Source: [Anoxybacillus] calidus
Lineage (GTDB): Bacteria; Bacillota; Bacilli; Bacillales; Anoxybacillaceae
Reading direction: 5' to 3'
Assembly (NCBI RefSeq): GCF_013760845.1
Contig: NZ_JACDUU010000004.1
Coordinates: forward strand, 69,877 to 133,876
Length of the DNA: 64,000 nt
The position numbers and the translations under genes are program-made. Numbering within the stretch: position 1 is the first letter of the stretch; every line of letters begins with the position of its first letter. Shown here piece by piece: positions 51,565-61,262 of this stretch. Under the pieces are notes generated by a model. The model was not told the DNA's origin and did not search any database. It was given only the letters and a program-made list of their open reading frames with translations.

Positions 51565-52080
51565 TTATTTCTCATTTTTCGGTGCTAGAACTAAGAACAT
51601 GCTGCGTCCGTCCATTTTCGGCGCAGATTCAACCGTACTAATATCGGCACATGCTTCTGAGAAGCGATCTAATACGCGCTGACCGATTTCTTTATGCGTA
51701 ATAGCGCGCCCTTTAAAGCGGATTGTCGCTTTAACTTTATCACCTTTTTCAAGGAATTTACGCGCATTGCGGAGCTTCGTGTTAAAGTCATGCTCCTCAA
51801 TTGTCGGGCTTAAACGCACTTCTTTGACGTTAATCACTTTTTGTTTTTTGCGGGCTTCTTTTTCTTTCTTTTGTTGCTCGAAACGGAATTTGCCGTAATC
51901 CATAATGCGGCATACAGGCGGTTTGGCATTCGGAGCAACCATCACTAAATCAAGATTCAGTCTCGCCGCAATTTCTAACGCTTCTTGCTTCGTCTTAATG
52001 CCAAGCTGCTCACCGTTCGGGTCAATCAAACGAACTTCACGGGCACGGATGTTTTCATTAATAATAAAATCTTTGCTAAT
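51565..52080 (-). CDS. infC: Translation initiation factor IF-3 (ATT start)
   Basis: 171 residues. Begins [19 protein letters not shown] and contains [31 protein letters not shown] (linker) and [14 protein letters not shown]. The codon before Ser is ATT (52078-52080) with GGAGGTG seven bases upstream. An ATT start on infC is well known and lets IF-3 repress its own translation. The long ATG-started frame (to 52290) crosses the leader terminator and is not the gene. Confidence 0.95.
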   Translation of the reverse strand: MSKDFIINENIRAREVRLIDPNGEQLGIKTKQEALEIAARLNLDLVMVAPNAKPPVCRIMDYGKFRFEQQKKEKEARKKQKVINVKEVRLSPTIEEHDFNTKLRNARKFLEKGDKVKATIRFKGRAITHKEIGQRVLDRFSEACADISTVESAPKMDGRSMFLVLAPKNEK

Positions 52081-52149
52081 AACTAGCCACCTCCAAGGTT
52101 TTTTCACGAAACGCTTGTTTGTCGGTCTGCACCCTTGCGTTACAGGTTT

Positions 52150-52343
52150 TGGAATAAAAAAAGTGTGAGTGCATACGACACCCACACTTATTACGATCCT
52201 GATTATACGCAATTCAATCGTAAAAAACCTGTCAACAGCAAGTGAAGCGTCAAACAGGTGAGAAGCGGGGTGCTTCTGCTTATACAACAAACAAGTATTT
52301 CTTTCACCTTAGATAATATATCATTGTCAAAATAACATGTCAA
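52150..52343 (-). promoter_or_regulatory. Promoter and L20-type leader of infC-rpmI-rplT
   Basis: Promoter TTGACA (52338-52343), 17 bp, TATATT (52315-52320). The leader contains AGAAGCACCCCGCTTCTCACC, as in known infC leaders, and a strong terminator (agtgtgagtg / cacccacact arms, 52161-52189, T7 tail at 52156). In B. subtilis L20 binding to such a leader causes premature termination. Confidence 0.85.
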
Positions 52344-52445
52344 GGCTAATTTTGGATATTCAAAACACAACGTTTATTATTATAATAAATATTTTACATT
52401 ATGGCAACAAAAATTTTTTATTTAGATAAAAAATCGTTGAAAGAA

Positions 52446-52534
52446 AGTGTCGACCTCACAATGACAATCGATTGTACATCATGATTTGTTTAGTGCATGA
52501 TATACTGTGATTTTTGCGTGAGGTCAGACACTTG
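52446..52534. repeat. Dispersed hairpin repeat, copy 7 (core only)
   Basis: Arms aagtgtcgacctcac (52446-52460) and gtgaggtcagacactt (52519-52534) pair almost perfectly; the outer GAGGCTG stem is absent. Inner segments (gtacatcatga / tcatgatttg, gcatgatatac) are also self-complementary. It lies seven bases past the thrS stop. Confidence 0.82.
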
Positions 52535-52541
52535 CTATCGC

Positions 52542-54473
52542 TTAACGATGTATTTCTGCTTTCAACGCAGCGATAAAATCGTTCAATGCGACAGTTTCGC
52601 TCTTCTGTTCTCCGTATTTACGCACATTGACAGAGTTGTCCTTCACTTCGTTATCGCCAACAACAAGCATGTAAGGAATTTTTTGCATTTGCGCTTCGCG
52701 GATTTTGTAGCCGATTTTCTCGTCGCGCTCGTCCACTTCCACACGGAATCCTTCGGCCTGCAGCTGCTCTTTCACCACGTAAGCGTAATCAGCATGAACC
52801 GCCGGCGAAACTGGAATGACTTGCACTTGAACAGGAGCAAGCCAAGTTGGGAACGCGCCTTTATACTCTTCAATTAAGAAAGCAACGAAGCGTTCCATTG
52901 TCGAAACGACACCGCGGTGAATCACAACTGGGCGATGCGGTTTGCCGTCCTCGCCAATGTATGTTAAATCAAAGCGTTCTGGCAATAAGAAGTCAAGCTG
53001 AACCGTTGATAATGTTTCGTCTTTTCCAAGCGCTGTGCGCACTTGCACGTCTAATTTTGGACCGTAGAACGCTGCTTCGCCTTCTGCTTCATAATATTCA
53101 AGACCTAATTCGTCCATCGCTTCCTTCAGCATGCTTTGCGCCTTTTCCCACATCGCATCATCATCATAATATTTTTCTTTATCGTGCGGGTCGCGATAAG
53201 AAAGGCGGAACGAGTAATCGTTTAATCCAAAATCTTTGTAAACTTCCATGATTAAGTTCACGACGCGTTTAAACTCGTCTTTAATTTGATCCGGGCGGAC
53301 GAAAATATGCGCATCATTGAGTGTCATACCGCGCACGCGCTGAAGCCCAGTAAGCGCTCCTGACATTTCATAACGGTGCATTGTTCCGAGTTCAGCAATG
53401 CGAATTGGCAGTTCACGGTAGCTATGAATTTTATGTTTATAAATCATCATATGATGCGGACAGTTCATCGGACGCAGCACAAGCTGTTCATTGTCCATCT
53501 CCATCGGCGGGAACATTCCGTCTTTATAATGATCCCAGTGGCCGGAAGTTTTATATAGCTCCACACTTCCGAGAACTGGAGTATATACATGTTGATATCC
53601 TAGAGCAAGCTCTTTATCAACAATGTATCTTTCAATAGTGCGGCGGATTGTTGCCCCTTTTGGTAGCCAAAGCGGTAAGCCTTGTCCTACTTTTTGGGAA
53701 GTTGTGAACAACTCCAACTCTTTTCCTAATTTGCGATGATCTCGCTCTTTTGCTTCCTGCAACAAGCGAAGATGCTCTTCTAAATCTTCTTTTTTGAAAA
53801 ACGCTGTACCGTAAATGCGCTGCAACATTTTGTTTTTGCTGTCGCCGCGCCAATAAGCTCCCGCAATATTTAACAGTTTAAACTCTTTAATTTTTCCTGT
53901 TGACGGTACATGCACACCGCGGCAAAGATCGAAAAATTCGCCTTGTTCATAAATAGAGATTACTTCCCCCTCTGGAATATCGTTAATTAACTCCAATTTT
54001 AAGTGATCCCCGATTTCCTCGTAACGGCGAATCGCTTCCTTGCGGCTTACTTCTTTGCGGACAATTTCTAAATTTTCTTTGACGATTTTCTGCATTTCTT
54101 TTTCAATCTTTGGAAGGTCTTCTGGTGTTAACGATTCTTCCATATCAATGTCATAGTAGAATCCATTTTCAATAACAGGACCAACGCCGAGCTTTACATT
54201 TTTGTAAAGCCGTTTAATCGCTTGTGCCATAAGATGCGCTGTACTGTGCCGCAAAATTTCCAACGCTTCCGGCATGTCTTGCGTAATGATGGAGATAGCC
54301 CCGTCCTCATAAATTGGTGTGCGCAAATCAATGAATTTATCGTTTAATTTTCCGGCAATAGCCTTTTTCTTTAAACCAGGGCTGATCGATGCAGCAATGT
54401 CCTCCGTTGTGATTCCCTTAGGAAACTCCTTTACTGCACCATCAGGGAATGTAATTTTTACTGCCTCTGACAT
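52542..54473 (-). CDS. thrS: Threonyl-tRNA synthetase
   Basis: 643 residues. N-terminal TGS domain (residues 1-63), zinc-type editing domain with [15 protein letters not shown] near 77-91, class II core with [23 protein letters not shown] (zinc Cys and His) and motif 3 near [25 protein letters not shown], and a C-terminal anticodon-binding domain. Under its own T-box. Confidence 0.97.
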   Translation of the reverse strand: MSEAVKITFPDGAVKEFPKGITTEDIAASISPGLKKKAIAGKLNDKFIDLRTPIYEDGAISIITQDMPEALEILRHSTAHLMAQAIKRLYKNVKLGVGPVIENGFYYDIDMEESLTPEDLPKIEKEMQKIVKENLEIVRKEVSRKEAIRRYEEIGDHLKLELINDIPEGEVISIYEQGEFFDLCRGVHVPSTGKIKEFKLLNIAGAYWRGDSKNKMLQRIYGTAFFKKEDLEEHLRLLQEAKERDHRKLGKELELFTTSQKVGQGLPLWLPKGATIRRTIERYIVDKELALGYQHVYTPVLGSVELYKTSGHWDHYKDGMFPPMEMDNEQLVLRPMNCPHHMMIYKHKIHSYRELPIRIAELGTMHRYEMSGALTGLQRVRGMTLNDAHIFVRPDQIKDEFKRVVNLIMEVYKDFGLNDYSFRLSYRDPHDKEKYYDDDAMWEKAQSMLKEAMDELGLEYYEAEGEAAFYGPKLDVQVRTALGKDETLSTVQLDFLLPERFDLTYIGEDGKPHRPVVIHRGVVSTMERFVAFLIEEYKGAFPTWLAPVQVQVIPVSPAVHADYAYVVKEQLQAEGFRVEVDERDEKIGYKIREAQMQKIPYMLVVGDNEVKDNSVNVRKYGEQKSETVALNDFIAALKAEIHR

Positions 54474-54501
54474 TTCTTTTCACTCCTTTTTGATCTAAAA
54501 T

Positions 54502-54837
54502 AAAAAAACTCGTCCCTAAACAAGGGACGAGTTGGTTTCGTGGTTCCACCCTTTTTCCCATCGCTCATAGGAAAAGACACTTCTCCCCTTGAAACGATGG
54601 CTCAAATAATATAACGGTGCTGACCGTCAGCAATTACTTAATGGAAACGTCCCATTGTTCACTGCTGAAGTTTAGAGGTGGTAAGTGCATTTTTCGTGTT
54701 AGGAAGGTTGCAGCCTAAGCCTTCCCTCTCTGGAAACCGTAAAAATACACCCATGTCCTCATCATAACTTTTTTCGTTATTTCATTTTTTCGGAAACTTA
54801 TGTACGTAATTATAGAGTGATTAACGCCGAAAATCAA
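54502..54837 (-). promoter_or_regulatory. Thr T-box leader and promoter of thrS
   Basis: Promoter TTGATT (54832-54837), 17 bp, TATAAT (54809-54814). Specifier region reads CTT-ACC-ACC; ACC (complement of 54680-54682) codes threonine. T-box AGGGTGGAACCACG is at 54539-54552, the terminator actcgtcccta / agggacgagt at about 54508-54532 with T7. The terminator is nearly the same as that of the pheS leader. Confidence 0.95.
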
Positions 54838-54843
54838 GTACTG

Positions 54844-55707
54844 CTATCGAATCTTTTTGCAATAAGCTTGTTTACTCTGGAGAAAAAAATCAATATCACA
54901 AAGCTTTAATCGTTCTTGAAAAATATTTTGAATCGTTTGAACCATTCCATCGTCTGAGTTCCCAGTATATAAATAAATGGTTTTCGGTGCAATAGATACA
55001 AGCGGAGCTAACACCGATGAGTCAATATACATCGGTTGATTAACAATTAGCGTGCGATCAATCAACTTTCTTAACTCTTTTGCAGAAATTTCACAAAAAT
55101 ACTCATCGTAAAAAGTAAATGTGGACTCTTTATGCAATAAATGAATGGTGCTCAATTTTGGTGGCCTGGATACTAAACAGTCACGCAATGTTTGAATAAA
55201 ACTTTGATATTCCTGTTCCAGCTTGTATTCATCAATTGCCAGTTCAACGTAATGCAGCAATCGTTCTTTATATTTCTTTAGTCGAAAATATACAAATGAT
55301 TCAAACGAAAAAGAAATATGCTCGCTTAAAAATTCCGTCAGGGCCTGTTTAATGAAAGTTTCTCTCGATTCAACCTGCTGCTTTCCATTTCGATAATCAT
55401 ACCGCTCTCCATCAATAAATGAATGAGCCAACTGTAAAATTTGTTGCTGTTCTTCGACATTCTTATAGTGAAAATCATTAGAAATGATTGATAAAAGCAA
55501 ACGGTCTTCAATAAAGCGAATCATAAACTTTGTCATTGCTGGAATGACAATAGTTTGAATCATTTCGACTGCTTTTTTATCTATATGAATTGTAATTCGC
55601 TTGTCCCCATCATATGCAAAGCAAAGGGATTGTTCGTTTTTATATACTTTTAAAACTGCAAATAGTTTTGCTGCATCGGTTGTTTGTTCGAAATAAATTT
55701 CAATCAA
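54844..55707 (-). CDS. ytxC: Putative sporulation protein YtxC
   Basis: 287 residues from TTG 55707 (IEIYFEQTTDAAKLFAVLKVYKNE) with GGGGGG eight bases upstream; the longer frame runs into the dnaI terminator region. Soluble, mixed alpha/beta, no signal. YtxC has the same length and position between dnaI and thrS in B. subtilis. Function not established. Confidence 0.85.
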   Translation of the reverse strand: MIEIYFEQTTDAAKLFAVLKVYKNEQSLCFAYDGDKRITIHIDKKAVEMIQTIVIPAMTKFMIRFIEDRLLLSIISNDFHYKNVEEQQQILQLAHSFIDGERYDYRNGKQQVESRETFIKQALTEFLSEHISFSFESFVYFRLKKYKERLLHYVELAIDEYKLEQEYQSFIQTLRDCLVSRPPKLSTIHLLHKESTFTFYDEYFCEISAKELRKLIDRTLIVNQPMYIDSSVLAPLVSIAPKTIYLYTGNSDDGMVQTIQNIFQERLKLCDIDFFLQSKQAYCKKIR

Positions 55708-55772
55708 GGTTGTCCCCCCTTTATTGTGAATACTTGTTCTTATATATATGGGAGGACACGGATTTTTAGAAT

Positions 55773-55809
55773 AAAAAAGCCGCCTTATGGGTAACGATGA
55801 AGCGGCTTT
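55773..55809 (-). terminator. Terminator after dnaI
   Basis: Stem aaagccgc / gcggcttt with T6 tail; its 5' arm overlaps the dnaI stop. Confidence 0.88.
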
Positions 55810-56761
55810 AGATTTCAGTCCGGCGATTTCTTCCTTTAATTTCAACCGGTTGGGCTAAATATTGGATTCGTTCCATAATTCGTGCAGCTTTTACTTGCTC
55901 TTCTTCTCCGCGCTGTGAGTAAGTAAAATGATGCGCAAGTCGCTGAAAGTCGAAGTTAGACGTAAAAAACGTTGGTAAGTTTTCCAGCATACGATATTGA
56001 AGAATCGGTCCGAGAATATCGTCACGTAGCCAGCTCGACATCGATTCAGCACCGATATCATCCAACATTAAAACCGGCACTTTTTTTACATAATCAAGTT
56101 TTTCGTTAATCGTTTGATCTTGGAGAGAGCTTTTTAGCTCCCTGAAGAACTCTGGGACATATACAAGAAGCGATGGCACATTTTTCTTCGCAAGTGCATT
56201 CGCAATGGCTCCAAGAATATACGTCTTCCCTACACCGAATGATCCGTACAAATATAGACCTTTCATTTTTTTCTTTGGCTCATATTCCGAAACAAATTTT
56301 TCTGCCAATTCAATCGCTTTCACTCGTGATTCATTGGTTTTTCCATTTTCGACTAACTCAATATCAGAAAATGACGCATTTAAAATTTCCCGTGGCACAA
56401 AAATACTTTGAATCAAAGACTCTTGTTTTTTTCGCTCATCATGTTTTACTTTCGATGGACATCGCTCATATTGAATATCGATCATCGTTCCTTGAATGAC
56501 AAGATGAGGATGATACCCTTTTAAAATGTTTTTGCATTGGTCAAGGCTTGGACATTGCTTACAGTTTTTGCTTTGTCCAATAAACTCATATAATCTCATT
56601 AAACTGCGGTCTACCATTTCTTCCGTAATAGAGTGTGGATGTTGCTGCAAAAATGAGCGAACTTCCGGATGAGACAGCACTTCTTTTTTTAGTTGTTCGT
56701 ACCGTTTTTTAAAGTCCTCACGATTGATTAGCTTGCTCAATGTTTCATTGATTGGTTGCAT
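55808..56761 (-). CDS. dnaI: Primosomal helicase loader DnaI
   Basis: Loads the replicative helicase with DnaB and DnaD. 317 residues from ATG 56761 (MQPINETLSKL); a GTG three codons earlier touches the ribosome-binding site. N-terminal zinc motif CKQCPSLDQC near 71-80, Walker A YGSFGVGKTYILGAIA near 171-186, Walker B VLMLDDIGAESMSSW, and the arginine-finger region at the end of the AAA+ domain. Confidence 0.95.
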   Translation of the reverse strand: MQPINETLSKLINREDFKKRYEQLKKEVLSHPEVRSFLQQHPHSITEEMVDRSLMRLYEFIGQSKNCKQCPSLDQCKNILKGYHPHLVIQGTMIDIQYERCPSKVKHDERKKQESLIQSIFVPREILNASFSDIELVENGKTNESRVKAIELAEKFVSEYEPKKKMKGLYLYGSFGVGKTYILGAIANALAKKNVPSLLVYVPEFFRELKSSLQDQTINEKLDYVKKVPVLMLDDIGAESMSSWLRDDILGPILQYRMLENLPTFFTSNFDFQRLAHHFTYSQRGEEEQVKAARIMERIQYLAQPVEIKGRNRRTEI

Positions 56762-56788
56762 CGTTCTCACATCCTAACTGACATTGGC

Positions 56789-58201
56789 TTACTCCTTGTG
56801 ATCATCACGATATTTTTTTAACTTTTCTTCTAATTCTCGTCGTTTTGCCTCTAAATCATGCACTTCTTCCTTGCTTTCGCTTTCTTTTTGACTGTAGTCC
56901 ATATTGAGCCAATCTGGCAACAGTTCTTTCCGAATAACTTTTTTGCGCCCCTTTTGTGCTTTTTCTTTTTCGCTCGCCCATTTTTGATATTCCCTTGCTT
57001 CGCGTTTGGCTAATTCCATCGCTTCTTTCACCGTGCGAATCTTTTTTCGCGCCCAATGGCTTGCAATTTTCTCCACATATGCCTTAGAAAGCTTCATATC
57101 AGTACGCAGCATGACATAGTAAATCAGCACGTTCACAACCCCAGGCAGCAGCTTTTGATGAAACATCACATCTTCAATAATTTGCAAATCGCTTAACGAT
57201 GGCTCTGCACCGCCTGAAATATCCATGAGCAGCTGGCGCGGTGAAATCGTTTCTAGCTGTTTGATTAACTGTTCTTCTTTTGTTTTCGGTTCAATATCTG
57301 TCATTGTTCGATATGGCAGCGGCTGGACACGCGTGCTTAAGTGTGGCAATGATTCTCCATGTTCAAACTGATACCACTCACGCGCTGCCTTTCTTAAAGC
57401 ATCTATATCAATATGTTCATAAGGGTCAATAACGCTAATGACAAGTTTTTGCATCTCAAGCGGTCCAATTCCATATAAAAAAGCGAGCTTTTTAATTGCA
57501 TCTTTTACTTTTGCATTGATCGCCCGCTTCGGAACCATATTGGCAGAAAGACCAGCGAAAAACAAATCAAAATCGAATACATCATCTGTAATGGCATATT
57601 CGGTTTTTTCATTACGTCCGACATATTCATAACCGCCCGCTAAAACTAAGTCTTCTTTTGTTTCATCATTGACAGCTGCAACCATTTGCTCAGGATGAAC
57701 AGAATAAAAAATCTCATTAAAGGAGCGGGTAATGGAAGAAAATTTAGACATATCAATGGTTGAGGTCGAGAAAAATTGCTTGAGCTTGTTAAATTTGCTT
57801 TTTCCGACTCGATTATAAAGAAAGATGTTTAATACCCCATCGGTAAAAAACTGTTCTGGGGTTAACGGTGCCTGCAGTTCATAAATAAACATTCGCTCGT
57901 CTTGTTCATGATTGACATATGTTTTTAACAAGCCGATTCCTTCGAGTTTCAAGCGTTCCTGGTAAATTTCTTTCAAGCTGCACTGCATGATTGCCATTAA
58001 ACTATGATGTGTTGTTTCCTCTCCCCAAAGCTGATGCTGTTCTAATTCACTCCATAATGTCATATATAAACTATACGCCCGACAGCCGATTAAAGGCTGA
58101 TACAATAACGTCAGAACTTTTCGGTCAAAGTCCTGCAAGATACTGTTACTCCGTACAACGTAGCGATCTACAGGAATAAGTTCTTTCCAATGGTGTTCCA
58201 T
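56789..58201 (-). CDS. dnaB: Replication initiation and membrane attachment protein DnaB
   Basis: Gram-positive primosome protein, not the helicase. 470 residues. A winged-helix N-terminal domain (residues 1-110), DnaB/DnaD (DDBH1 and DDBH2) domains at about 195-300 and 320-400 with the ARKKIRTVKEAMELAKRE segment, and a charged, coiled-coil tail (DLEAKRRELEEKLKKYRDDHKE). 27 bp upstream of dnaI. Confidence 0.94.
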   Translation of the reverse strand: MEHHWKELIPVDRYVVRSNSILQDFDRKVLTLLYQPLIGCRAYSLYMTLWSELEQHQLWGEETTHHSLMAIMQCSLKEIYQERLKLEGIGLLKTYVNHEQDERMFIYELQAPLTPEQFFTDGVLNIFLYNRVGKSKFNKLKQFFSTSTIDMSKFSSITRSFNEIFYSVHPEQMVAAVNDETKEDLVLAGGYEYVGRNEKTEYAITDDVFDFDLFFAGLSANMVPKRAINAKVKDAIKKLAFLYGIGPLEMQKLVISVIDPYEHIDIDALRKAAREWYQFEHGESLPHLSTRVQPLPYRTMTDIEPKTKEEQLIKQLETISPRQLLMDISGGAEPSLSDLQIIEDVMFHQKLLPGVVNVLIYYVMLRTDMKLSKAYVEKIASHWARKKIRTVKEAMELAKREAREYQKWASEKEKAQKGRKKVIRKELLPDWLNMDYSQKESESKEEVHDLEAKRRELEEKLKKYRDDHKE

Positions 58202-58228
58202 AGTATCGACCTTTCAATATATGCTTAT

Positions 58229-58253
58229 AAAAAAAGAGCCTAAGTAGCTCTTT
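58229..58253 (-). terminator. Terminator after nrdR
   Basis: Stem aaagagc / gctcttt with a seven-base loop and T7 tail; it overlaps the nrdR stop codon. The stem is short, so read-through into dnaB is likely. Confidence 0.7.
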
Positions 58254-58713
58254 AACGTTGCTCTTTTTTGATTAGCTCTTTTAATTCTTCGATAAAAACG
58301 TTCAAGTCTTTAAACTGACGGTACACTGAAGCAAAGCGGACATATGCCACTTCATCTACTTTTGATAAACGTTCCATCACCATCTCGCCGATTGCTTCGC
58401 TCTTTACTTCTGCCACCCCTTGATTCCGCAATTCTTTTTCTATTTCTTGCGTAATTTGTTCAAGCTGTTCTAAAGCGACAGGGCGCTTTTCACATGCTTT
58501 AATAAGGCCGCGCAAAATTTTATCGCGTCGAAACTCTTCTCTTGTCCCTTCTTTCTTGACAACGATAAGCGGCATCTCTTCCACTTTTTCAAACGTCGTA
58601 AAACGAAAATGACATTGTTCGCACTCCCGTCTGCGACGAATAGAGCGCCCCTCGTCAACAGGCCGAGAATCCAACACCCTTGTGCCGTTATATTGACATG
58701 ATGGACATTTCAT
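58252..58713 (-). CDS. nrdR: Transcriptional repressor NrdR
   Basis: 153 residues from ATG 58713 with GGAG upstream. Zinc ribbon CPSC...C..C near 3-34 ([21 protein letters not shown]) and an ATP-cone (about 48-138, [27 protein letters not shown]). Represses ribonucleotide reductase genes in response to dATP/ATP. Same position upstream of dnaB in B. subtilis (ytcG). Confidence 0.96.
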   Translation of the reverse strand: MKCPSCQYNGTRVLDSRPVDEGRSIRRRRECEQCHFRFTTFEKVEEMPLIVVKKEGTREEFRRDKILRGLIKACEKRPVALEQLEQITQEIEKELRNQGVAEVKSEAIGEMVMERLSKVDEVAYVRFASVYRQFKDLNVFIEELKELIKKEQR

Positions 58714-58820
58714 ATAACCATCTCCGTTTTGTTTTTTACTAACTCCTCTTATGCCTAACTTTATCATAATCGAAACAATCGGCTGTATACAAGAGATTGA
58801 CAGATAGATAAAGCAGCAGT

Positions 58821-59225
58821 TTACATGTCTGCGTTGATTCCAGAGCCAATATAAGTAAGATGTTGATCAAGTTTTTTATACATATCTAAAATCACATTGC
58901 GGCTAAATCCAAAATCAAATGGCAAAAATTTGGTTTCCGTTGTTACCGAAAAGTCAATCGCCGTTTCAAACGGACGAACAGAAATCACAGTAATGACCAT
59001 AAATGCCTTCTTTCCTTTAGAAACCGATACACTAAGTTCACCACGTTCCTCTGAAATAGAAAGAAGTTCAAAATGAGGTGATTTCTCGACAATTTCTTTG
59101 ACTGTCTTTAAGGCGTTGACTGCTGTTGTTTTATAATAGCGGCTTCGCAACTGCTCATCTTGATGGTTTTCTTGCGTTTCGCAATGATCGGCAAGCCAAT
59201 TTTTCACCTTTTGAAAAATACTCAC
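58821..59225 (-). CDS. Conserved small cytosolic protein of unknown function
   Basis: 134 residues from GTG 59225: [22 protein letters not shown], then [29 protein letters not shown], and [21 protein letters not shown]. No signal or membrane segment. AAGGAG lies 12 bases upstream. The frame is open another 19 codons to an ATG at 59282, but that extension is the right end of a transposon-like element (59245-59378) and has no usable ribosome-binding site. Function not recognised. Confidence 0.7.
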   Translation of the reverse strand: MSIFQKVKNWLADHCETQENHQDEQLRSRYYKTTAVNALKTVKEIVEKSPHFELLSISEERGELSVSVSKGKKAFMVITVISVRPFETAIDFSVTTETKFLPFDFGFSRNVILDMYKKLDQHLTYIGSGINADM

Positions 59226-59244
59226 CTTCCATGCCAGCTCCTTA

Positions 59245-59378
59245 ATAAAGTGAAACTTCATTAGTAGTGGGTTTTTCTTCATCCCCCTCTGATGTTAGTT
59301 GAACTTATCGCACTTCTAGCGTCCGTTATCTCCCACCTGTAGAGTTGGGAGTCTTACGGACGGGTAGAACGGGATAAA
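59245..59378 (-). mobile_element. Solo IS200/IS605-like end pair, copy B
   Basis: Opposite orientation to copy A at 20225. On the minus strand: TTTAT (59374-59378), CCCGTTCTACC, hairpin with perfect outer arms (cgtccgt / acggacg) and inner arms (tctccca / ttgggag), then ctagaagtgcgataag, ttcaactaacatcag, a decayed second hairpin, and the right edge TTCAC followed by TTTAT (59245-59249). Identity to copy A is high over the first 90 bp. No transposase. Its right edge supplies the spurious ATG of the neighbouring gene. Confidence 0.6.
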
Positions 59379-59423
59379 TCGTTCAATGGATTTCCTCATA
59401 ACATCATCATACACAAAAATGAT

Positions 59424-59455
59424 AAAAAAGAGGTGCAGAATCTACACCTCTTTTT
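59424..59455 (-). terminator. Terminator after speD
   Basis: Stem aaagaggtg / cacctcttt with T-run, 11 bp past the stop. Confidence 0.9.
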
Positions 59456-59466
59456 AGTCGAAGTTA

Positions 59467-59847
59467 TTATAAAGCTTTTACTTGTTTTTGATTTAATTCA
59501 ATTGGTTTCATACCTCGCGTAATGAAAGTTGTTTCGCGAGTTTGTGCACCTAATGCTTCAGCAATATAATCAGCAGCAATATTTGGATCTAAATCACCGC
59601 AAGTATAAACGTCGATGCTTGCATAGCCATGTTCAGGGAAGCTATGAATAGTTAAGTGAGATTCAGAAATAATAACTACCCCACTAACCCCCTGCGGAGC
59701 GAATTTATGGAAAGCAACTTCACGAATTTCCGCTCCAGATTTTAATGCAGCATCAACAAACGTTTTTTCAATAAAATCAATATCATTCAGCTTATCAAAT
59801 TCGCATCCCCATAATTCAGAGATAACGTGACGACCCATTGTATCCAT
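59467..59847 (-). CDS. speD: S-adenosylmethionine decarboxylase proenzyme
   Basis: Produces the aminopropyl donor for spermidine. 126 residues, the short prokaryotic class. Self-cleavage between Glu62 and Ser63 in [25 protein letters not shown] generates the pyruvoyl group; the His and Cys83 needed for processing are there. GGGGG precedes the ATG. Located downstream of gapB as in B. subtilis. Confidence 0.96.
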   Translation of the reverse strand: MDTMGRHVISELWGCEFDKLNDIDFIEKTFVDAALKSGAEIREVAFHKFAPQGVSGVVIISESHLTIHSFPEHGYASIDVYTCGDLDPNIAADYIAEALGAQTRETTFITRGMKPIELNQKQVKAL

Positions 59848-60000
59848 TCGAATAATCCCCCTTTAAAATTTTTTAAAAAATAATCATGAATTTCTTTTGC
59901 AAAATGGCATGTATAACTACCACGGGGGAAAGTTAGTCCAAAGAGGTCCTAACCCTTTAAGTAGTCACATTACCGTGCGTTTAAGAAGTTCACGAGACAT

Positions 60001-60029
60001 AGTATACTTTGTTTGTATTTTTTTTGCAA
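60001..60029 (-). promoter_or_regulatory. Promoter of speD with a 150-nt leader
   Basis: TTGCAA (60024-60029), 17 bp, TATACT (60001-60006). The leader between it and speD includes gggttag / ctaactt arms (about 59932-59960) that could form a hairpin with a G/C-rich side. No known riboswitch fits. The remainder of the 59848-60211 gap is repeat copy 8. Confidence 0.7.
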
Positions 60030-60090
60030 CACACTTTTTTAATTTTTTTTGCTAATAAGCGGATTTTTTAGTTGGAGTGATTCAACCAAA

Positions 60091-60210
60091 AAGCTGTCTC
60101 AAAAACAAAAGGTCAGACCCAACAACTACAATAAATCCATACACCTTGTTTAGTCACGTATCGGATTTATTGTAAATGATGTGTAAGGCCTGACCCTTAT
60201 GAGACTACTT
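60091..60210. repeat. Dispersed hairpin repeat, copy 8
   Basis: Outer arms aagctgtctc and gagactactt; inner arms aaaggtcagaccc and ggcctgaccctt. The central arms (acaataaatcc / ggatttattgt) are perfect, so the whole can fold into one long stem. It ends one base before the gapB stop codon. Confidence 0.85.
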
Positions 60211-60211
60211 C

Positions 60212-61240
60212 TTAAGCATTCACCTGTAATTTTTCCATCATTTTGCTTGCTACTAAGTTCGTTAAGTCAACAACACGGCATGAATAGCCCCATTCGTTAT
60301 CATACCATGCCAATACTTTTACTTTGCGGTTTTCCATGACCATTGTAGATAGGCCGTCAACGATGGCAGAATGCGGATTTGTGTTAAAATCAATCGATAC
60401 AAGCGGTTCTGTTGTAAAATCAAGAATTCCTTTTAATTCTCCGTTTGTGGCATCAATGAATGCTTGGTTTACTTCGTCGATTGTTACATCTTGTTTTAAG
60501 TCAACAACTAAATCAACTAATGATACGTTCGGTGTTGGAACGCGGAGAGCCATTCCATGTAATTTTCCTTTTAGATGCGGCAATACAAGCGATAATGCTT
60601 TTGCTGCACCTGTTGTTGTCGGAATGATGGATTGGGCACATGAACGGGCACGACGCAAATCTTTATGCGGATTATCGATATTTTTTTGGTCGTTTGTATA
60701 CGCATGAACCGTTGTCATTAAGCCATTTTCAATACCAAATTTTTCATCAAGTACTTTCACAACCGGAGCAAGGCAGTTTGTTGTACATGAAGCATTCGAA
60801 ATAATAAAATGATGATCTATATCAAGCATTTCTTCGTTTACGCCCATAACGATTGTAATATCTTCATTTTTACCCGGCGCTGTTAAAATGACGCGTTTTG
60901 CTCCAGCCTCTAAGTGAAGACTTGCCTTTTCTTTTGAATTGAATTTTCCCGTTGCCTCGATAACAATGTCAATACCAAGCTCTTTCCAAGGAAGCTCCTT
61001 AGGATCACGTGAACTTAACAATTGCACTTTCTTACCGTTTACTAAAAGACCATCTTCTATAGGAATCACGTCACCATCAAATTTGCCGTGGTTAGAATCA
61101 TATTTTATTAAATGAGCTAACGTTTCAGGCGGATAGCTCGCATTAATCGCAACGATTTCAAAGTTTTCTGCGTCAATCGCGCTACGGAATACCATTCTTC
61201 CGATACGTCCAAAACCATTAATCGCTACTTTCACTTTCAT
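60212..61240 (-). CDS. gapB: Gluconeogenic glyceraldehyde-3-phosphate dehydrogenase (NADP)
   Basis: 342 residues from ATG 61240 (MKVKVAINGFGRIGR) with GGGGAG upstream. The catalytic Cys152 is in SNASCTTNC. After the second beta strand the sequence is INASYPPE, without the Asp that excludes NADP in glycolytic GapA, so this is the NADP-using gluconeogenic isozyme. Two CcpN boxes upstream agree with repression by glucose. Confidence 0.94.
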   Translation of the reverse strand: MKVKVAINGFGRIGRMVFRSAIDAENFEIVAINASYPPETLAHLIKYDSNHGKFDGDVIPIEDGLLVNGKKVQLLSSRDPKELPWKELGIDIVIEATGKFNSKEKASLHLEAGAKRVILTAPGKNEDITIVMGVNEEMLDIDHHFIISNASCTTNCLAPVVKVLDEKFGIENGLMTTVHAYTNDQKNIDNPHKDLRRARSCAQSIIPTTTGAAKALSLVLPHLKGKLHGMALRVPTPNVSLVDLVVDLKQDVTIDEVNQAFIDATNGELKGILDFTTEPLVSIDFNTNPHSAIVDGLSTMVMENRKVKVLAWYDNEWGYSCRVVDLTNLVASKMMEKLQVNA

Positions 61241-61262
61241 TCTTATGTCTCCCCTCAAAATA

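Noticed and set aside
52081-52290. 70-codon N-terminal extension of infC
   Set aside because: It runs through the L20 leader and its terminator; the ATT start with GGAGGTG matches known IF-3.
55708-55845. 46-codon N-terminal extension of ytxC
   Set aside because: It overlaps the dnaI terminator and has no ribosome-binding site, while the TTG at 55707 has GGGGGG upstream and gives the expected length.
9260-60210. Repeats considered as CRISPR units
   Set aside because: The copies are thousands of bases apart, have no regular spacers and no cas genes nearby; they are palindromic intergenic repeats.
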